A stretch of 64,000 nucleotides of DNA from Vesta saturnalis (Eukaryota; Arthropoda; Insecta; Coleoptera; Lampyridae), in NCBI GenBank assembly GCA_036346205.1, contig JARFJB010002087.1, positions 12,136,001 through 12,200,000 of the forward strand. The letters are read 5' to 3'. Position 1 is the stretch's first letter. Each line of letters begins with the position of its first letter. Below, piece by piece: positions 33,955 through 45,329 of the stretch. The translations under genes were made by a program, and so were the position numbers. Under the pieces are notes generated by a model that had not been told where the DNA came from, ran no database searches, and was given only the letters and a program-made list of their open reading frames with translations.

Positions 33955-34465
33955 GTATAGTATTCTACTCTTATATAACCTTATATCTTGAATAATATAC
34001 TATTAAAGTTACCTTATATAAAATCTAAAACCAATTATTAAATACAATGCAAATTTTATGTAAGTACATCAAAAGTCAGAAACACATCATTTTTCCCGCG
34101 GTGGAATTTGTACCAAGAAGTACAAATCACCAATGAAAAAAATAGAATTCTGCTCCAGAGGAACGTACAATGCTATTTGTTCTGCAACTGTCTCAAAATG
34201 ATGACATTAACGTTTCAATAAGTGTGCGCGAATTTGTGCTTCACGTACATGACATTAAAATTTTTTTACGCACATGACATATTTTATTTAAAAATTATGA
34301 TAAACGAATACACTTGAAGACTTTTAATTAATAAATTGGAATTTGAACAAAAAATAATTACATTATTTATCCATTTTATAATGAATATTGGCACCTATTG
34401 ATAGTGCAATCGGAACACTTTTAATTAGCTTCATACCAGGTGATATTGCTGTTGCACTAATTTGT
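33955..34465. other. No recognised feature
   Basis: 500 bp between the two recombinase relics; nothing coding or repetitive recognised. Confidence 0.35.
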
Positions 34466-34469
34466 TGTT

Positions 34470-35335
34470 GCCCAGGATACGTTTTCAACGTCATTGATGG
34501 TGGACGCGGGCACCGAGTTTAATATTCGATTTGCAATTTCAATCTTGTTATTTAGACAGTCTTCAACATATCCTTCCGCCACGGACGCCTTCCATCCTCC
34601 GTGTCTTTAATGGTCAGCAAATCTCCACCAGCATTGGCAAGAAAAGTTGTAGAAGACCTCCTAAAGCTGTGGCTTGTGCAGTTTTTAAAGTTCTTTTTCT
34701 TCAGAAATGCAGCAATAAGACTGAGTATTTCTCCAGTTTTATTTATTCCTACGTTCTGATTTATACATCTGCCTTTTGCATACTTCAGAAAAAGACGATT
34801 GCTTATTACTATGTAAAGGTTACAAACCTCTATATCTCGAAAACGTAAACGTGCGATCCCTGTGAGTTTTGGTATCGACAACTTTGTCAATTAATATCTG
34901 CCCCATGTCGTCCACGTCATCTATTGTCATTTTTGTTAGTTCTTGCCTGCGACAAACACCACATACTCCCAAAATCACAACTGTCTGTAAACAAACATAA
35001 TATCACTACAGTAGTTTTTGATAAAGAAAATGTTCACCTTCATCAACAAATACGTAATTTTGATCGTCTGATTCAGCTATAAATTTTTCAATATCATCCT
35101 TTATCAAAATAGCAGATTTTTTGCCAAGGTAGTCTTACTTTTTAAGTAGGGAATCAATTTCGGAAACTTCACAAGATTTATATTTTCATTTACGCTTAAT
35201 GTGCTTTTCAACATTGAAAAAGTAGATCAAAGCGTAGATAGCTTTACTGATCTCGATTTTTATCCCAAGTACGCTACCATTACATCTTCTGTACTTCCTT
35301 TTACCTTCTTACAACAGCACTAATCTTTAAATGTA
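34470..35335 (-). pseudogene. Tyrosine recombinase (Crypton-like) unit 2, convergent with unit 1
   Basis: A second, diverged copy on the minus strand. The 5' part (35335-35037) is stop-ridden but aligns with unit 1. An intron of about 52 nt (35036-34985, gtgaac...ttacag) lies at the same place in the protein as in unit 1. The catalytic region has Arg in GVCGVCRRQELTKM and HSFRRSSTTFLANAGGD. After a 1-nt frameshift near 34600 it continues with HGGWKASVAEGY, including the nucleophile Tyr. Similarity to unit 1 is moderate, so the two are not a recent duplication. It abuts the Polinton's left terminal repeat. Confidence 0.7.
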
Positions 35336-35460
35336 GAATATGTTTTTTCATCTGCCCCGTGACTGCAACGTAATATTGATAATTTTTTATTATTTTTTTT
35401 TTAATATATAACCTATTTAAAATCATTTGTTGAAAAAATCTTGTCTATACGTAAACACGC

Positions 35461-35745
35461 GCGCACACGCGTACGCACGCACACACACGCACGCACGCAC
35501 GCACGCACCACACACATTCACTCACTCACTCACTCACATACACACACACACAAATTATTTTAAAATAAATAAATGAGCGGCAATTAACCAAGCAGGTAAT
35601 TAGACATTATAAATTATATATACATCAAACTATTATTGTTAATGCACGATGCGCGAGTTGGTTTTAATAAATATTTAAAAGATAACAACAATAGGATTAT
35701 CTTGATGGAGATAAGCACGATAAAATGGCGATTGCAGATTTTTTT
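35461..35745. repeat. Polinton left terminal inverted repeat
   Basis: Outer part: CA/GCAC microsatellite with a cactcactcactcac block. Inner part (35553-35745): unique sequence (aaataaataaatgagcggca, aggtaattagacattataaa, tattgttaatgcac, tgcagattttttt). This is an inverted copy of 40650-40865. Confidence 0.85.
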
Positions 35746-35879
35746 CAACAAAAATTGTTCTGCAATAGAAGTTGATCATGCATGCCTCTCTCTTGTTACG
35801 GAACTCTTAATTACAACAACTAAACTATTAAACACGCTTTTATTTATCAGAGTAGAATGGCTGAAAAACAAGCATTATA

Positions 35880-36359
35880 CAGTGAATTGATTATCTTATC
35901 ATTTATAACTAAACATGTAGAGAAAACCTTATTTACAAAATCAATCATTGGTAAATTATTTCTCATTCTAAAATACAAGAACATTATCGTATAAAGTCCA
36001 CACACTTCCTAATGGTAATCCTGCAGCGTCCTTTTGTTGTAGCGGAACCATGTAGAATTCTTTTCAAGGAAACGTAAATGGTAACCTAGCGGGGGTCGTC
36101 CAAAGGAATCAAAAGATTCCCCGTTACCATTCTCGTCAATGTAGATAGCAGTCCAATGCTGATCTGGTTTGTTTGCTGGATCCGTGTTCACAATAATTGC
36201 ACAAGGTCTAGGTGCGCTTAGCGGTAGCTGATTAGAAGCACATATAAGTCGAAACACATGGCTGGGGATCGATATCAAATATTTAAACACTTGTACCGCA
36301 TACATCTTTGGAGTTGGTATGCGCCCAGTCTTGCAGTAGTAATGCGTTTTCCAAAGCAC
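35880..36359 (-). pseudogene. Polinton cysteine protease (adenain/Ulp1-like), broken
   Basis: The virion-maturation protease of Polintons resembles adenovirus protease and cleaves capsid precursors. Visible are PCAIIVNTDPANKPDQHWTA with the catalytic His and IYIDENGNGESFDSFGRPP with the acidic residue. After a stop codon at about 36009 the frame continues with VCGLYTIMFLYFRM, holding the candidate catalytic Cys. The N-terminal third does not read cleanly. All three catalytic residues are therefore present in sequence, but a premature stop removes the Cys-containing end. Confidence 0.75.
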
Positions 36360-36505
36360 ACATAGGTTCTTCGATCTTATGGCTTACACAGCTATACGCC
36401 TTTACTTCCTTTTTCAACTTTTTTAATCGACGGACAACCAATTTCGTCCAAGTTTAGTATTGGTTTGTTAAGGAATCTTAAAAACTGTTGTTAACGTTAA
36501 TTTTG

Positions 36506-37240
36506 TTAAACGGCAGTTGTTTCTAAAGCTTTAACGCGTGCAATTAGAATAGTGGGGTTGATTCGCATACGTCTCACCAGTAAACTAGCGTCTATAATTC
36601 GTGCCGCCATTAGACTAAAGGTATCTCTTGATCGTACAAATTTAGCCTTCAATTTAACACCGCGTATGAGAAACTTTTCCTGATTAAATAAATCCGAGTG
36701 CACCTGATCAATCATCCCAATTTGTTTACTGGTCGCTGCAAGTACTTGACTTTTCGAGAAACCGTTATTTACGTTTCCCGGTATATTCATCTGCCCAGCT
36801 GTATCATTGTGTTATAAAGTACAACCTAGATGTGAACTCTTGACCTCCTTTCCATAAGTTAGCAAGGTTTCGATACATAAGCGGTAGGCGTAGGTGTTAT
36901 TTGGTTGTTACACCATCTTCTGATTTAAGTACACCTCCACTTGTGACAAAAGCGAATGCATCCAATTGCTTACCGGTGCTACAACATCCGCATCAGTAAG
37001 TGCTGTATCATCTTGCTTTAGAACTTTAGCTGTGATGTACAACATGGTCTGACTTAAATCTAGGTAATCGTTTCCATTTTCGTGCACTGCAAATTTTATT
37101 GGAGCGTCATCACTAAGAGTTGACAAGGGTTTGTGAAATATCCATTCACCACCCTCGATACTTGTTTGCGTCGACGGTAAAGCGAACAAATCCAATTCGA
37201 ACTTGACGCATTCACATGATTGAGCATGTAGAAAAGCCAT
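36506..37240 (-). pseudogene. Capsid-type protein (F54H12.2-like), deleted
   Basis: The ATG at 37240 overlaps the stop of the upstream gene by one base (TAATG). The N-terminal block (MAFLHAQSCECVKFELDLFA, TQTSIEGGEWIFHKPLS) is the conserved start of the Polinton-encoded family known as F54H12.2-like, which I take to be a capsid-type jelly-roll protein. The frame ends at 36908. A second block, 36790-36506 (FNQEKFLIRGVKLKAKFVRS, DASLLVRRMRINPTILIARV), continues the family after a gap. The middle and the C-terminal half are lost. Major versus minor capsid cannot be decided from these fragments. Confidence 0.7.
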
Positions 37241-37623
37241 TATCTTGAAAATATATCGTCGTAAGTACGTTTCCTCTTCATAGCGGCAACAGCTCTCGGT
37301 AGAGACTGGTTATTATCGGCCAGGCGTACTCTTTTATAGCCCGAACCCTTCATCATTTTATCGATTTTCTCATCGGCTTTACGTTTAAGATTTCTACCTG
37401 CCTCGTGAAATCTTTCTTGAAACGATTCAATAAAAGGTCGATCCTCTATGACGTCACAAAGAATATTAACACTCGTTCTGAGAGCTTCTTTTCCAATGTC
37501 ACCAGACTTGAATACCGGTATTATACTTCTAAATATATCACCTAACCAGCTTCCTATTCCGTGACCGCGTTGATATGGCGCGCCTCAGTAGATGGAGCCG
37601 ATACCGTTACCGGCTTGATCCAT
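37240..37623 (-). pseudogene. Small basic Polinton protein with one internal stop
   Basis: 128 codons from ATG 37623 to the TAA overlapping the next start. The N-terminus is glycine-rich (MDQAGNGIGSIY, stop, then GAPYQRGHGIGSWLGDIFRS). A basic C-terminal half follows (AGRNLKRKADEKIDKMMKGS, RAVAAMKRKRTYDD). A hydrophobic/glycine N-terminus with a Lys/Arg-rich tail recalls the small core or minor virion proteins found next to the capsid gene in Polintons. Function unproven. Single in-frame TGA at about 37587-37585. Confidence 0.6.
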
Positions 37624-37646
37624 ATAATATTGTTGATAAGGACAAA

Positions 37647-38230
37647 TCATTGCTGCACTTTCTTAAAGTGTAGCTTCAGACACGACGTTCCAAACTCGAA
37701 TTGCACTTCTGCACCCGTATCTGTTTTTGGATTAATCTTGATGTTTTCAAATTCCCGTGTCGTCACGGGCATGTAGTGTGCAAGCGAAAAAACCACATAT
37801 TTATGACTTCCGTAAGCGTACTTTTCAGAAGTAATATTTATTATACGCATAAGCGAAGATAAAACATCACCCATAATTTGTCGCAATAAACAAACATTTG
37901 CGTTGGTAATCCTATCAATATACTAGCGGGGTGCGGGGGTATTGGTTCCATAGCTATGTTTTGATACGGCCGATAACCCAACTGCGAGAATCCGAATAGC
38001 GAGAGAGAGGTTTTTAATTTCGTAGTGACGCGCTTAGTTAGATTATGGTATTCGATTGTTAGCAATTTACTTATTAGCTCGTGGTTATTTAGCTCGCTGG
38101 CAATCTCTTTAATGTTGACATAATTCCCCGAGGCGAAACGTAACACATACCATCCGTCCTCAATATAAATGGCTTTCTCGTTGTCGTGTTGGAAATGTGG
38201 TGCAGCCTTTTTTAATATTGTCTCTAACAC
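37647..38230 (-). pseudogene. Polinton virion protein candidate (PX/PY type), frameshifted
   Basis: Two overlapping frames give one protein: 38230-37841 (IEDGWYVLRFASGNYVNIKE, MEPIPPHPASILIGLPTQMF) and 37886-37647 (ITSEKYAYGSHKYVVFSLAH, TDTGAEVQFEFGTSCLKLHF). A frameshift lies near 37880. The late-gene position between integrase and the small basic protein and the beta-rich composition suggest a capsid protein. I cannot say which one. The true start may be further right; only a short upstream acidic stretch (PPEGEED) is visible. Confidence 0.55.
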
Positions 38231-38405
38231 ATCCTCTTCTCCTTCGGGTGGATCAGTTCTATAATAAATTAAATTGTCTGTCGCACTTACAGCAGCAAAA
38301 GTACGAAGGTACTGAATTTCCGAAATGCCTACAACCCATGAGCCTGTTAATCTTATTCGTTATGGCAGTTGTGTATTACTTAATAAGGTAAGATAAAACT
38401 TCATT

Positions 38406-39002
38406 TTATACATCTCTCAGCTGGGAAGCTAACACCCAGCTATTAAATTTGTCACTGTGTCTACGCCACTTATATCTGTAGGAATTTTTGTAGGTGAAAT
38501 AACGCCACATCTTTGTTTTCAATGTTTCATGAAATCTTTCAACTACAGATGCTTTTACATCAGGGTTATTTGTTACATAGAAATTGATATTTTGTTTCTT
38601 GAAAAAGTTTTGTACACTGACAGTCACAAACGCTTTACCTGTATCCGTCTGTAGATTTGCCGGTGTATTCTCACTTTCCTTAAAAATATCGGCGAATTCT
38701 TCAATTACAGATGCTGCTGTCTTCGTTTTAAGAACTCTCGCCCAAACTCTCTTGCTACACACATCAATAACCGTTAGTATGTAGTTGTATCCACTATTGT
38801 GTTTACTTAAAGTTCGCATATCGCAAAGATCCGCTTGCCACAGCTCGTAAATGTTGCTCACAATATACCTATTGCGGGAAAACTTTTTTCTGACAGGTTT
38901 ATGAACCGTATAAGCCTCTTGAGCCTGCAGCCACTTTTTCACTTCATCATATCTACCCTTTACAGCATTAACTAAAGATGCTACGTTCTCCAAGTATTCC
39001 AA
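38406..39002 (-). pseudogene. Polinton retroviral-type integrase (rve), C-terminally damaged
   Basis: Integrase joins the element's ends to target DNA. The DDE core is complete: first Asp in ELWQADLCDMRTLSKHNSGY, second Asp in NLQTDTGKAFVTV and Glu in DVKASVVERFHETLKTKMW. The N-terminal part has a coil (VKGRYDEVKKWLQAQEAY) but the usual zinc-binding HHCC is not visible. After YFTYKNSYRYK the frame runs into unrelated residues and stops at 38406, so the C-terminal domain is lost. It overlaps the end of the accessory gene by 22 nt. Confidence 0.8.
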
Positions 39003-39670
39003 TCTAGTGAAAGCCTTCTTCTTCGAAAGGATCTTCGTAGGGTTTCCCTCGATTCACTATCGGCATCGTAATTCTCACCTATAGTTGTGAGGCTCGGTTC
39101 AATGTTATGTGATACAGTAGCATCACGTCTTCGAATATTTCCGATAAACACTCGTGGTATATGTATTTCTTTAATGTACGTCAAAAATTGTCGCCAGCCG
39201 TGTGGGTTTGCAGTTTTTTGCTGTCTTAACGTTTCGTGAACCATATCGATAATGTTGGAATGAGGGGTCATCTCACCTTTTATTGTGACATTAACCTCTT
39301 TTATCCCAAAAGACATCACCGCCCGTATTCAGTATACGCAAGAAATCAGTGCCTTCCAGTATGAAACAGGCAGTGTTGATACTATCTCGTCTTCTGCCAG
39401 ACCTTTGCGTTTCGGCGAATCCCTATCATCTACATCGCCGCTGATTGTTATACTAGCGGGTTGACGTAACTCATTGGAAAAATGTAGATATCTTTGCGGA
39501 ACCGGATTGTCCTGCTGCCATTTGTCATTATCAGTCATTTTGGTTTTTAATACTTTATCCATGTCGTTACCCAACTGCGTTAATATGTTGTTTTGCGTGA
39601 CATCTGGCGCTTGCAGACGCTGTATAAAATCCAAAGGTAGAATAATCATCTTCTTCAGATTATGGTCCAT
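38981..39670 (-). pseudogene. Polinton accessory protein, interrupted
   Basis: Two frames: 39670-39329 (MDHNLKKMIILPLDFIQRLQ, IVSTLPVSYWKALI) and 39319-38981 (NIIDMVHETLRQQKTANPHG, TYIKEIHIPRVFIGNIRRR, then a very basic RRSFRRRRLSLDW). Together they look like one conserved Polinton protein of unknown role, split by an indel near 39325. It is immediately downstream of the ATPase in the direction of reading. No enzymatic motif. Confidence 0.5.
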
Positions 39671-39966
39671 AGTTATTGAAATAAATTACCCGGAATTCCG
39701 CCAAGTAATGATCCTAACAGGAGCGGTAGAAATGCGCCCTTCTTCTGTACGAGAAACTGTTTCTTCTTTTTTATAGATTCACCTCTCTGTGCCAGCCGCC
39801 TTAAAGTGTACTTATGTTGAGAGAGCTGACAGAGGTACAAGACCTTTTAAAATATTATGCGCACACTCGCAAATGCATTCCACCTGCTTACTATCCAGAC
39901 ATTTCAATAAAGCTTTTACTTAATCTGGCTAATGTGTGCCGGATATCGGTGTTTTCGATTAAAACG

Positions 39967-40589
39967 TCAATCATATATGATGTAATCTTTATGAGTGTGA
40001 GGCTTAAATCCTTTTTTCGCTATATATACTTGGCAAATACCTTGAGGCCCGAATATGTTTGTTCTATAGCGTAGCACACCCGGTGTATTCTGTTTTAAAT
40101 CGAACAATAAAAATCCGTGCGGATTAGGGTTGTCAGGTGAAATCAAGCTTGCTAAATGCTGTATCTGTGCCCTGTCATGTGGGTTCTTAAATAAGATTAT
40201 GTAATCAGCGTTGAGAGAGATATCTCGCTGTCCACGTCCTTGATGAAATATGTTTTGCGTTAAGAAAAACGCGCTTAGATTTCTATGATGACAACTCCCT
40301 GTAAAATTAACAACCACCGAACCGTTAGTCTCATGCATTAGATGGTCAATTATTATTAAAACCGGTTTTTCACCGTCAAAGTCTTCCATATCAGGTAATC
40401 CTTCCTGAAACTCCACTGAGAGATCTTTGAATAATGGTTGCCATTCACCGTAAAACCAGATTATTTTTTCAAAAGCTGTATCGCGGACAGTTTCGATATT
40501 TTTTAGAAAATCAACGATAAAATACGATTTCACACACCCCGATGGCCCCGCTACTATAGCAGAAAAGGGTACTTAAACTGACCTTCCAT
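39967..40589 (-). pseudogene. Polinton DNA-packaging ATPase (FtsK/HerA-type), frameshifted
   Basis: It powers DNA entry into the particle in elements of this type. The ATG at 40589 is followed about 17 nt later by a frame change. The rest reads cleanly to 39967. The P-loop is AIVAGPSGCVKS, with Val where the family has Gly, which would impair nucleotide binding. Walker B is KPVLIIIDHLMHE. QRDISLNADYIILFKNPHDR and PHGFLLFDLKQNT are the C-terminal blocks, and also the part duplicated in the palindrome at 52.3-57 kb. Dead because of the early frameshift and the P-loop change. Confidence 0.8.
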
Positions 40590-40649
40590 CTCGAAACGCT
40601 AATCGATACTAAATAGTATTCCGTTGTGGTCACAACTTAAATACTAGGT

Positions 40650-40864
40650 GAAAAAAAATCTGCAATCACAGCTATACTCTACTCAGTTTTATCGCGCTTA
40701 TCGTTTAACATCAATATAACTCTATTTATTGTTGTCTTTTAAATATTCACTTAAACCAACACGCACATGGTGCATTAACAGTAATAGCTTGATGTATATC
40801 TAATTTATAATGTCTAATTACCTGCTTACTTAATTGCCGCTCATTTATTTATTTTAAAGTAATT

Positions 40865-40895
<31 letters not shown>

Positions 40896-40918
40896 GCGTG
40901 CGCGTGTGCGTGTGCGTG
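40650..40918. repeat. Polinton right terminal inverted repeat
   Basis: Inverted copy of the left repeat (tttataatgtctaattacct, tgccgctcatttatttattt), ending in (TG)n then gcgtgtgcgtgcgcgtgtg. About 85% identical to the left arm by eye, with small gaps. The ATPase start lies only about 60 bp inside it. Confidence 0.85.
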
Positions 40919-41412
40919 AACATACAAATAAATCAAGCATAATTTTTTCGAATGTATAGGTGCTGAGCGCTTAGATAGAGAATCTACCTGTATAAAAAAG
41001 CGTTATTTCATCAAGGTAGAAATGATTATTATTATTTCATCTAATATTTAATTTAGACCTGAATGTTTTTTGCAGTGGCAAATTTTGAAAATATTTGTAA
41101 ACACATTAATTAACGTGATGTCGACGACTGATTGGTACTTTCTAATTAATATAAATAAAGTTGTATAACTGTTTAATAATAATAAACACATATTAAGAAG
41201 ACCCCGAACAGATTCCCGTCTTACAAGACTACGGCCCCTTATTAGGATGCAACTCCCCAATCTATAAATAAATTAGGTTAAAATCGGTAGATGGGATTAA
41301 AAGAAATGTAATAATAATTTTAATATGCAATCTCCTTTGATAAAAACACCCCTAATTAACACATCTTTTTCCACTCAGAACACTGCATGCGCACGCATTT
41401 GCCTACCCTCCA
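40919..41412. other. No recognised feature
   Basis: 500 bp right of the Polinton; no coding region or repeat recognised. Confidence 0.4.
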
Positions 41413-41628
41413 GGGGCTGAACTACCAAAAAGGCTCTTAACACAACCAAAAGGGCTCTAATTAGAGTGAAAATTCCATCAAGGGTTGAAAATGGTCTCCG
41501 AAAAGAAGCCATAAAAAAAGGGGTGAACTGACAAAAAGGTTCTTAACACAACCAAAAGGGCTCTAATTAAGGTGAAAATTCCATCAAGGGTTGAAAATGG
41601 CCTCCGAAAAGAAACGATAGAAGTGAAA
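41413..41628 (+). repeat. Tandem duplication, two units of about 107 bp
   Basis: Units at 41413-41519 and 41520-41628 share cttaacacaaccaaaagggc and attccatcaagggttgaaaa with few differences. There is no coding frame through both. Purpose unknown. Confidence 0.85.
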
Positions 41629-41639
41629 AATACGATCCC

Positions 41640-43280
41640 CCACGTGGCATATAAAAAATGTGCCGCAGGTCACAAAAATCCAAGATGACGGCGATAAGTG
41701 TCCCACTTCTACTGTGGTCTAAGCTGCATACAAAAATGAAACTTCGCCACGCAATTTTTTAATTCGCACAGTCTTAACTCTATTCAACAGAACACACTTT
41801 CAAAACGATATTTTTATGAAATAAATATGAATTTTCCTCAATAGTCCATATAAACACTAACAAAAGTTGTCCCACATCAGCTGCTTGGGCGGAGTTTGTG
41901 ACGTCAGCTGATTACGTACTTGGAAAATGCAATTTTGAATTCATTTATTGTATAAAAGGAAAATTGTTCCCGTGCGTTAAGAAATTCCTGATCCCGTATG
42001 TTAACAAAATTTCGTAAAGTTGAAAAATTGCCATCATATTAATGCTATAGAGAGCTCAAGACGTTTTGAAAATGTAAAAAAATTAAGTTGGATGATACCT
42101 TTTGTTTTTGGGTGTCAGTAAATTCTGAAGCAACAAACGTTGACGTCACCAATTAGTACGCCTGCATGTAGTAAAACCAAAACCTGGTTTGCTTGCTTTA
42201 CTTAAAACTTTAATTCGAAATTTTAATCGGCACATAATAAGCCACCTTAAAAGTTTTTCTACAGTAAGGTTTTTTTTCTTTAACCTTACATCCTCAAAAA
42301 GATAACCACACAACGACATCACTCTAAAATTTGCAAGCAAATCAAGTACTTGCAAAACTTTGTTTAAATTTAGTTTTACCTTAATATTTTGCTCAACTTA
42401 ATCTTAATTATACAACTGACCTGGAAAAGCTATGCACTACTACCCCGTTTCCACGTACACTACAGACAGTCTTTTAAGAAGCTGCCCCGCCCCTACAAAC
42501 TTTACTACATGTTAATTATGCAAAAGCTTCAATAAGATTCTTATTACTCCCTTCATCGATTTTGATATATATTACAAAATTACCAAACTTATTTTTTTGG
42601 TAAACCGAAATTTATGGGTTAATTTCAAGTTTTTCCATCAGTAGATGCGTATAACACCATTTTTCTTGCAATACCAAAAATTAGAATTTAAAATATTTTA
42701 ACTTTAAAATTCGCGCCAACTTGAAATATGTTTTAATTTCCATTATATGAGAATACCATTAACAGGAAGCGGCACATATAAAAATACCTTCTTATTCTTC
42801 ATTCCAATATCTTAAAACAAGACAAACCGCTGATTCATTTAATTTCCTGTTCGCATATCTATTTTAACCTTAGTAGATTCTAAAATTTAAGTAACAATGT
42901 TCTACTTTTAATTGTTACCGGTAACATTGGCACACTTTTAAAAAAATAGTTCAGGCTATGAAGCGGCAAATTCCAAATATTTATAATTACATACCAAAAA
43001 CAATCAAGTTAAATGAATTTCTAACAAATTTTACATTAAATTTTACGTTACTTTTACATAAAATTATCTTAGTAGGTATATCGGTCAAAAGCTAACAGAT
43101 GTTAAATAAATAACACCGTCGCTGACACAATTTTTTAACGAAACAAATGTTTCTTTATAAAATTTTAATCACGGTTACATTACTATTATGTAAATGTAAT
43201 GATTTAAATTTAATAAAGCTATGAAAGTATTTTTTACCTTACGTTTACTCCTTTATAATTACAGCTTCGTTTGGGCTTAT
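41640..43280. other. No recognised feature
   Basis: 1.6 kb of intergenic AT-rich DNA. A palindrome-like ttgtgacgtcagctgattacg near 41896 is noted but unassigned. Confidence 0.35.
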
Positions 43281-43282
43281 GC

Positions 43283-45327
43283 CATTCTGCCTGGGGAAAG
43301 AACGCGCAGACACTTTTGACCGATAACTCTACGCTTGTGTGCTACTATTTTCAGTGGGTGGCTTCGCAAAAGCAATACAATTTCATTTAAATTGTTTAAC
43401 AAAACAACGTTTTATTCCGTTATTTATCTATGTATACATTAATATAACATAACTATAAAATTAATTACTATGTAACAAAGATGTCAAAAATAACATTTAA
43501 AAATAAATATCGTACTAAATACACTTAATAGGTATATACATATAGGAAATTTCATATTAGTTCAGTGCACGTGATTAATTTATCTAAGTAGTCCCCACGT
43601 TCTAGATTGTTTCTATCTCCTTGTCAGTCATGAGGACATACGAAATAGTAGCATGCATAATTTGTTGGAACTAGCTAAATAAATTAATAACGTGCATCGG
43701 TTTTTTGGTGGAATTGCCTATATTTAATCACTAAACTATCGTCAATGTCACTGATGCTACTTTCAGCACTGTTTATAATGAGCGGTTCAACTGTACTACA
43801 AGTACAGGCTCCTTTTCTAAATAATCAGTTGCAGTTACATGATTGCAGCATTTTTTCCATGTTTCTTGAGTCACTTTCGCAAATGAATTTTTCGCTAAAA
43901 TTTTGGCACCGTCGAATTTAAATGTAGTGTTACGTTTTACCACATCACCTTTCACTATTCTTCAAATTTTTTCGATGGATTTAAATCCAGGTGATATGGA
44001 GGCAGTCGTAAAACTGTATGATCGTTCTCTTCTAATAATTGATCGAATTTGTAGGTAATATGGTGCTTTTTATGAAGCTTGATTAACTCATAGAGTTGGG
44101 GTTTGTATATAGTTGGCGAATAAGCTATATGATTATCAGAAAGCCATTCCATCATTTCCGCCTTTAATGAATTGGATATGGGGGCTTTATTTACTTGTAT
44201 ATTATGATAAGGCGCATTATCACTGACCGCTACTGAACTGGGAAGTAAATTAGGTATTAATTTTGTCGCAAACATTTTTCGTATTTTTCCTTGTGGTAAT
44301 AGCCGCTCTTCGATCCCATATCTCCACTACCGTGAACAATGATTAACCTTTTTCCTTTAGAAATTGAAGTGTATAATCAGGACGATGTTCCATCACTCCA
44401 GCACTTGGAAGTTGTATGTTCAGCGTGAACGTAAGTTTCATCCAAGTACACGATTGGTCTGCTCTTTTCTCTAAAGTTTTTCAACTTTTCTAAAAAATTT
44501 ACCCGTAATCCTCGTATACTATCCTTTTCTACAATAATTTTCCTGTTGTACTGTGTCTTTTACCACTTGAGTTCAATTTTTTCAGTAGTCGGCACAACGT
44601 ACACCTCTTGTTTATCTACTGTAGTTCAATTTCTAATTTTAGTGGGAGATTATCAATTGTAGGTTGGCGGCTTTCGGTATTACGAAAATTGTAGGCAACA
44701 TTCCGTATGTTTTATTTTTTTATTTTATCTCCGACCATTTTTGGTGAACTGAATACAGGATTTCCATTATTTTCCGAATGCGTTACTTTTGCTTCTTTCA
44801 TAATCCGTTCAATCGTTCTTACTAATACTCCAGAACAATCATGAACACGTTGCTTAATTTCTTGTTTCGATTCATTTGGGAATAGTGTTGCAAGATAATT
44901 AAAATTATTGTATACTACTTCGCGTGCTTGCCTGTGCACTGCCTTTCCACCACCTATTGTTGACATTTTCATAGTTATAATTCAAAATATTCACAGTAAA
45001 CAAATTTGTTAAAAGTGCATTAAATACCGCTTTATACGATCAGAAAATTGGGCATAGAATATATTTACTTGCTTCATAATCAAATATTAATTACCGCTGT
45101 TATGATTAATATTAACTAAAATACCTGCATTTCTTACGTACGGAATTACAGCTGTAAAAATCGTTATTCAGGGTTATCAAACAAAGTATAAATTGAAATA
45201 GTGAAAAGTACTACCTACGCCTCTGTACTTTTGTAAAACGAGATCGTAGTTGGATTACACTCAGTCTAAATGTTTTAAGATGGCCTACTTAGACCCCTGC
45301 GCAACCAATCTTTTCGCCAGGCAGAAT
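43283..45327 (-). mobile_element. IS630-family DNA transposon with CATTCTGCCTGG ends
   Basis: Ends cattctgcctggggaaagaa (43283) and, read inward from the right, cattctgcctggcgaaaaga (45328), with a shared gcgcag a little further in. A 2.05-kb element with one transposase relic on the minus strand. The right flank has TA next to the end; the left does not. The same family seems to be represented at 12980-13700. Confidence 0.7.
43683..44972 (-). pseudogene. IS630-family DDE transposase, broken
   Basis: N-terminal HTH at 44972 (MKMSTIGGGKAVHRQAREVV, CSGVLVRTIERIMKEAK). After frameshifts come the first catalytic Asp in YLDETYVHAEHTTSKCWSDG near 44440, then KGKRLIIVHGSGDMG. The second Asp is in VAVSDNAPYHNIQVNKAPIS and the third in LRLPPYHLDLNPSKKFEE. 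The C-terminal part is DVVKRNTTFKFDGAKILAKN, then an acidic tail ending at 43683. At least three frame changes and one stop. The distance from second to third catalytic site is long because the two are separated by a substrate-type helix block. Confidence 0.75.
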
Positions 45328-45329
45328 GT

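Larger units (their letters stand above)
35461..40918 (-). mobile_element. Polinton/Maverick element, 5.4 kb, lacking DNA polymerase B
   Basis: Terminal inverted repeats bound seven coding relics, all read leftwards. In order they are packaging ATPase (40589-39967), an accessory protein (39670-38981), retroviral-type integrase (39002-38406), a jelly-roll-type capsid candidate (38230-37647), a small basic protein (37623-37240), an F54H12.2-like capsid-type protein (37240-36506) and an adenain-like protease (36359 to about 35890). Intact Polintons are about 15-20 kb and encode protein-primed DNA polymerase B. Here polB is missing and several genes carry stops or frameshifts, so this is a deleted, inactive copy. 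No clear 6-bp target duplication was seen because the ends are microsatellite. Confidence 0.85.

Noticed and set aside
34200..34400. Link of the two recombinases into one operon-like unit
   Set aside because: They converge and are separated by about 550 bp of featureless DNA; no evidence of a joint origin.
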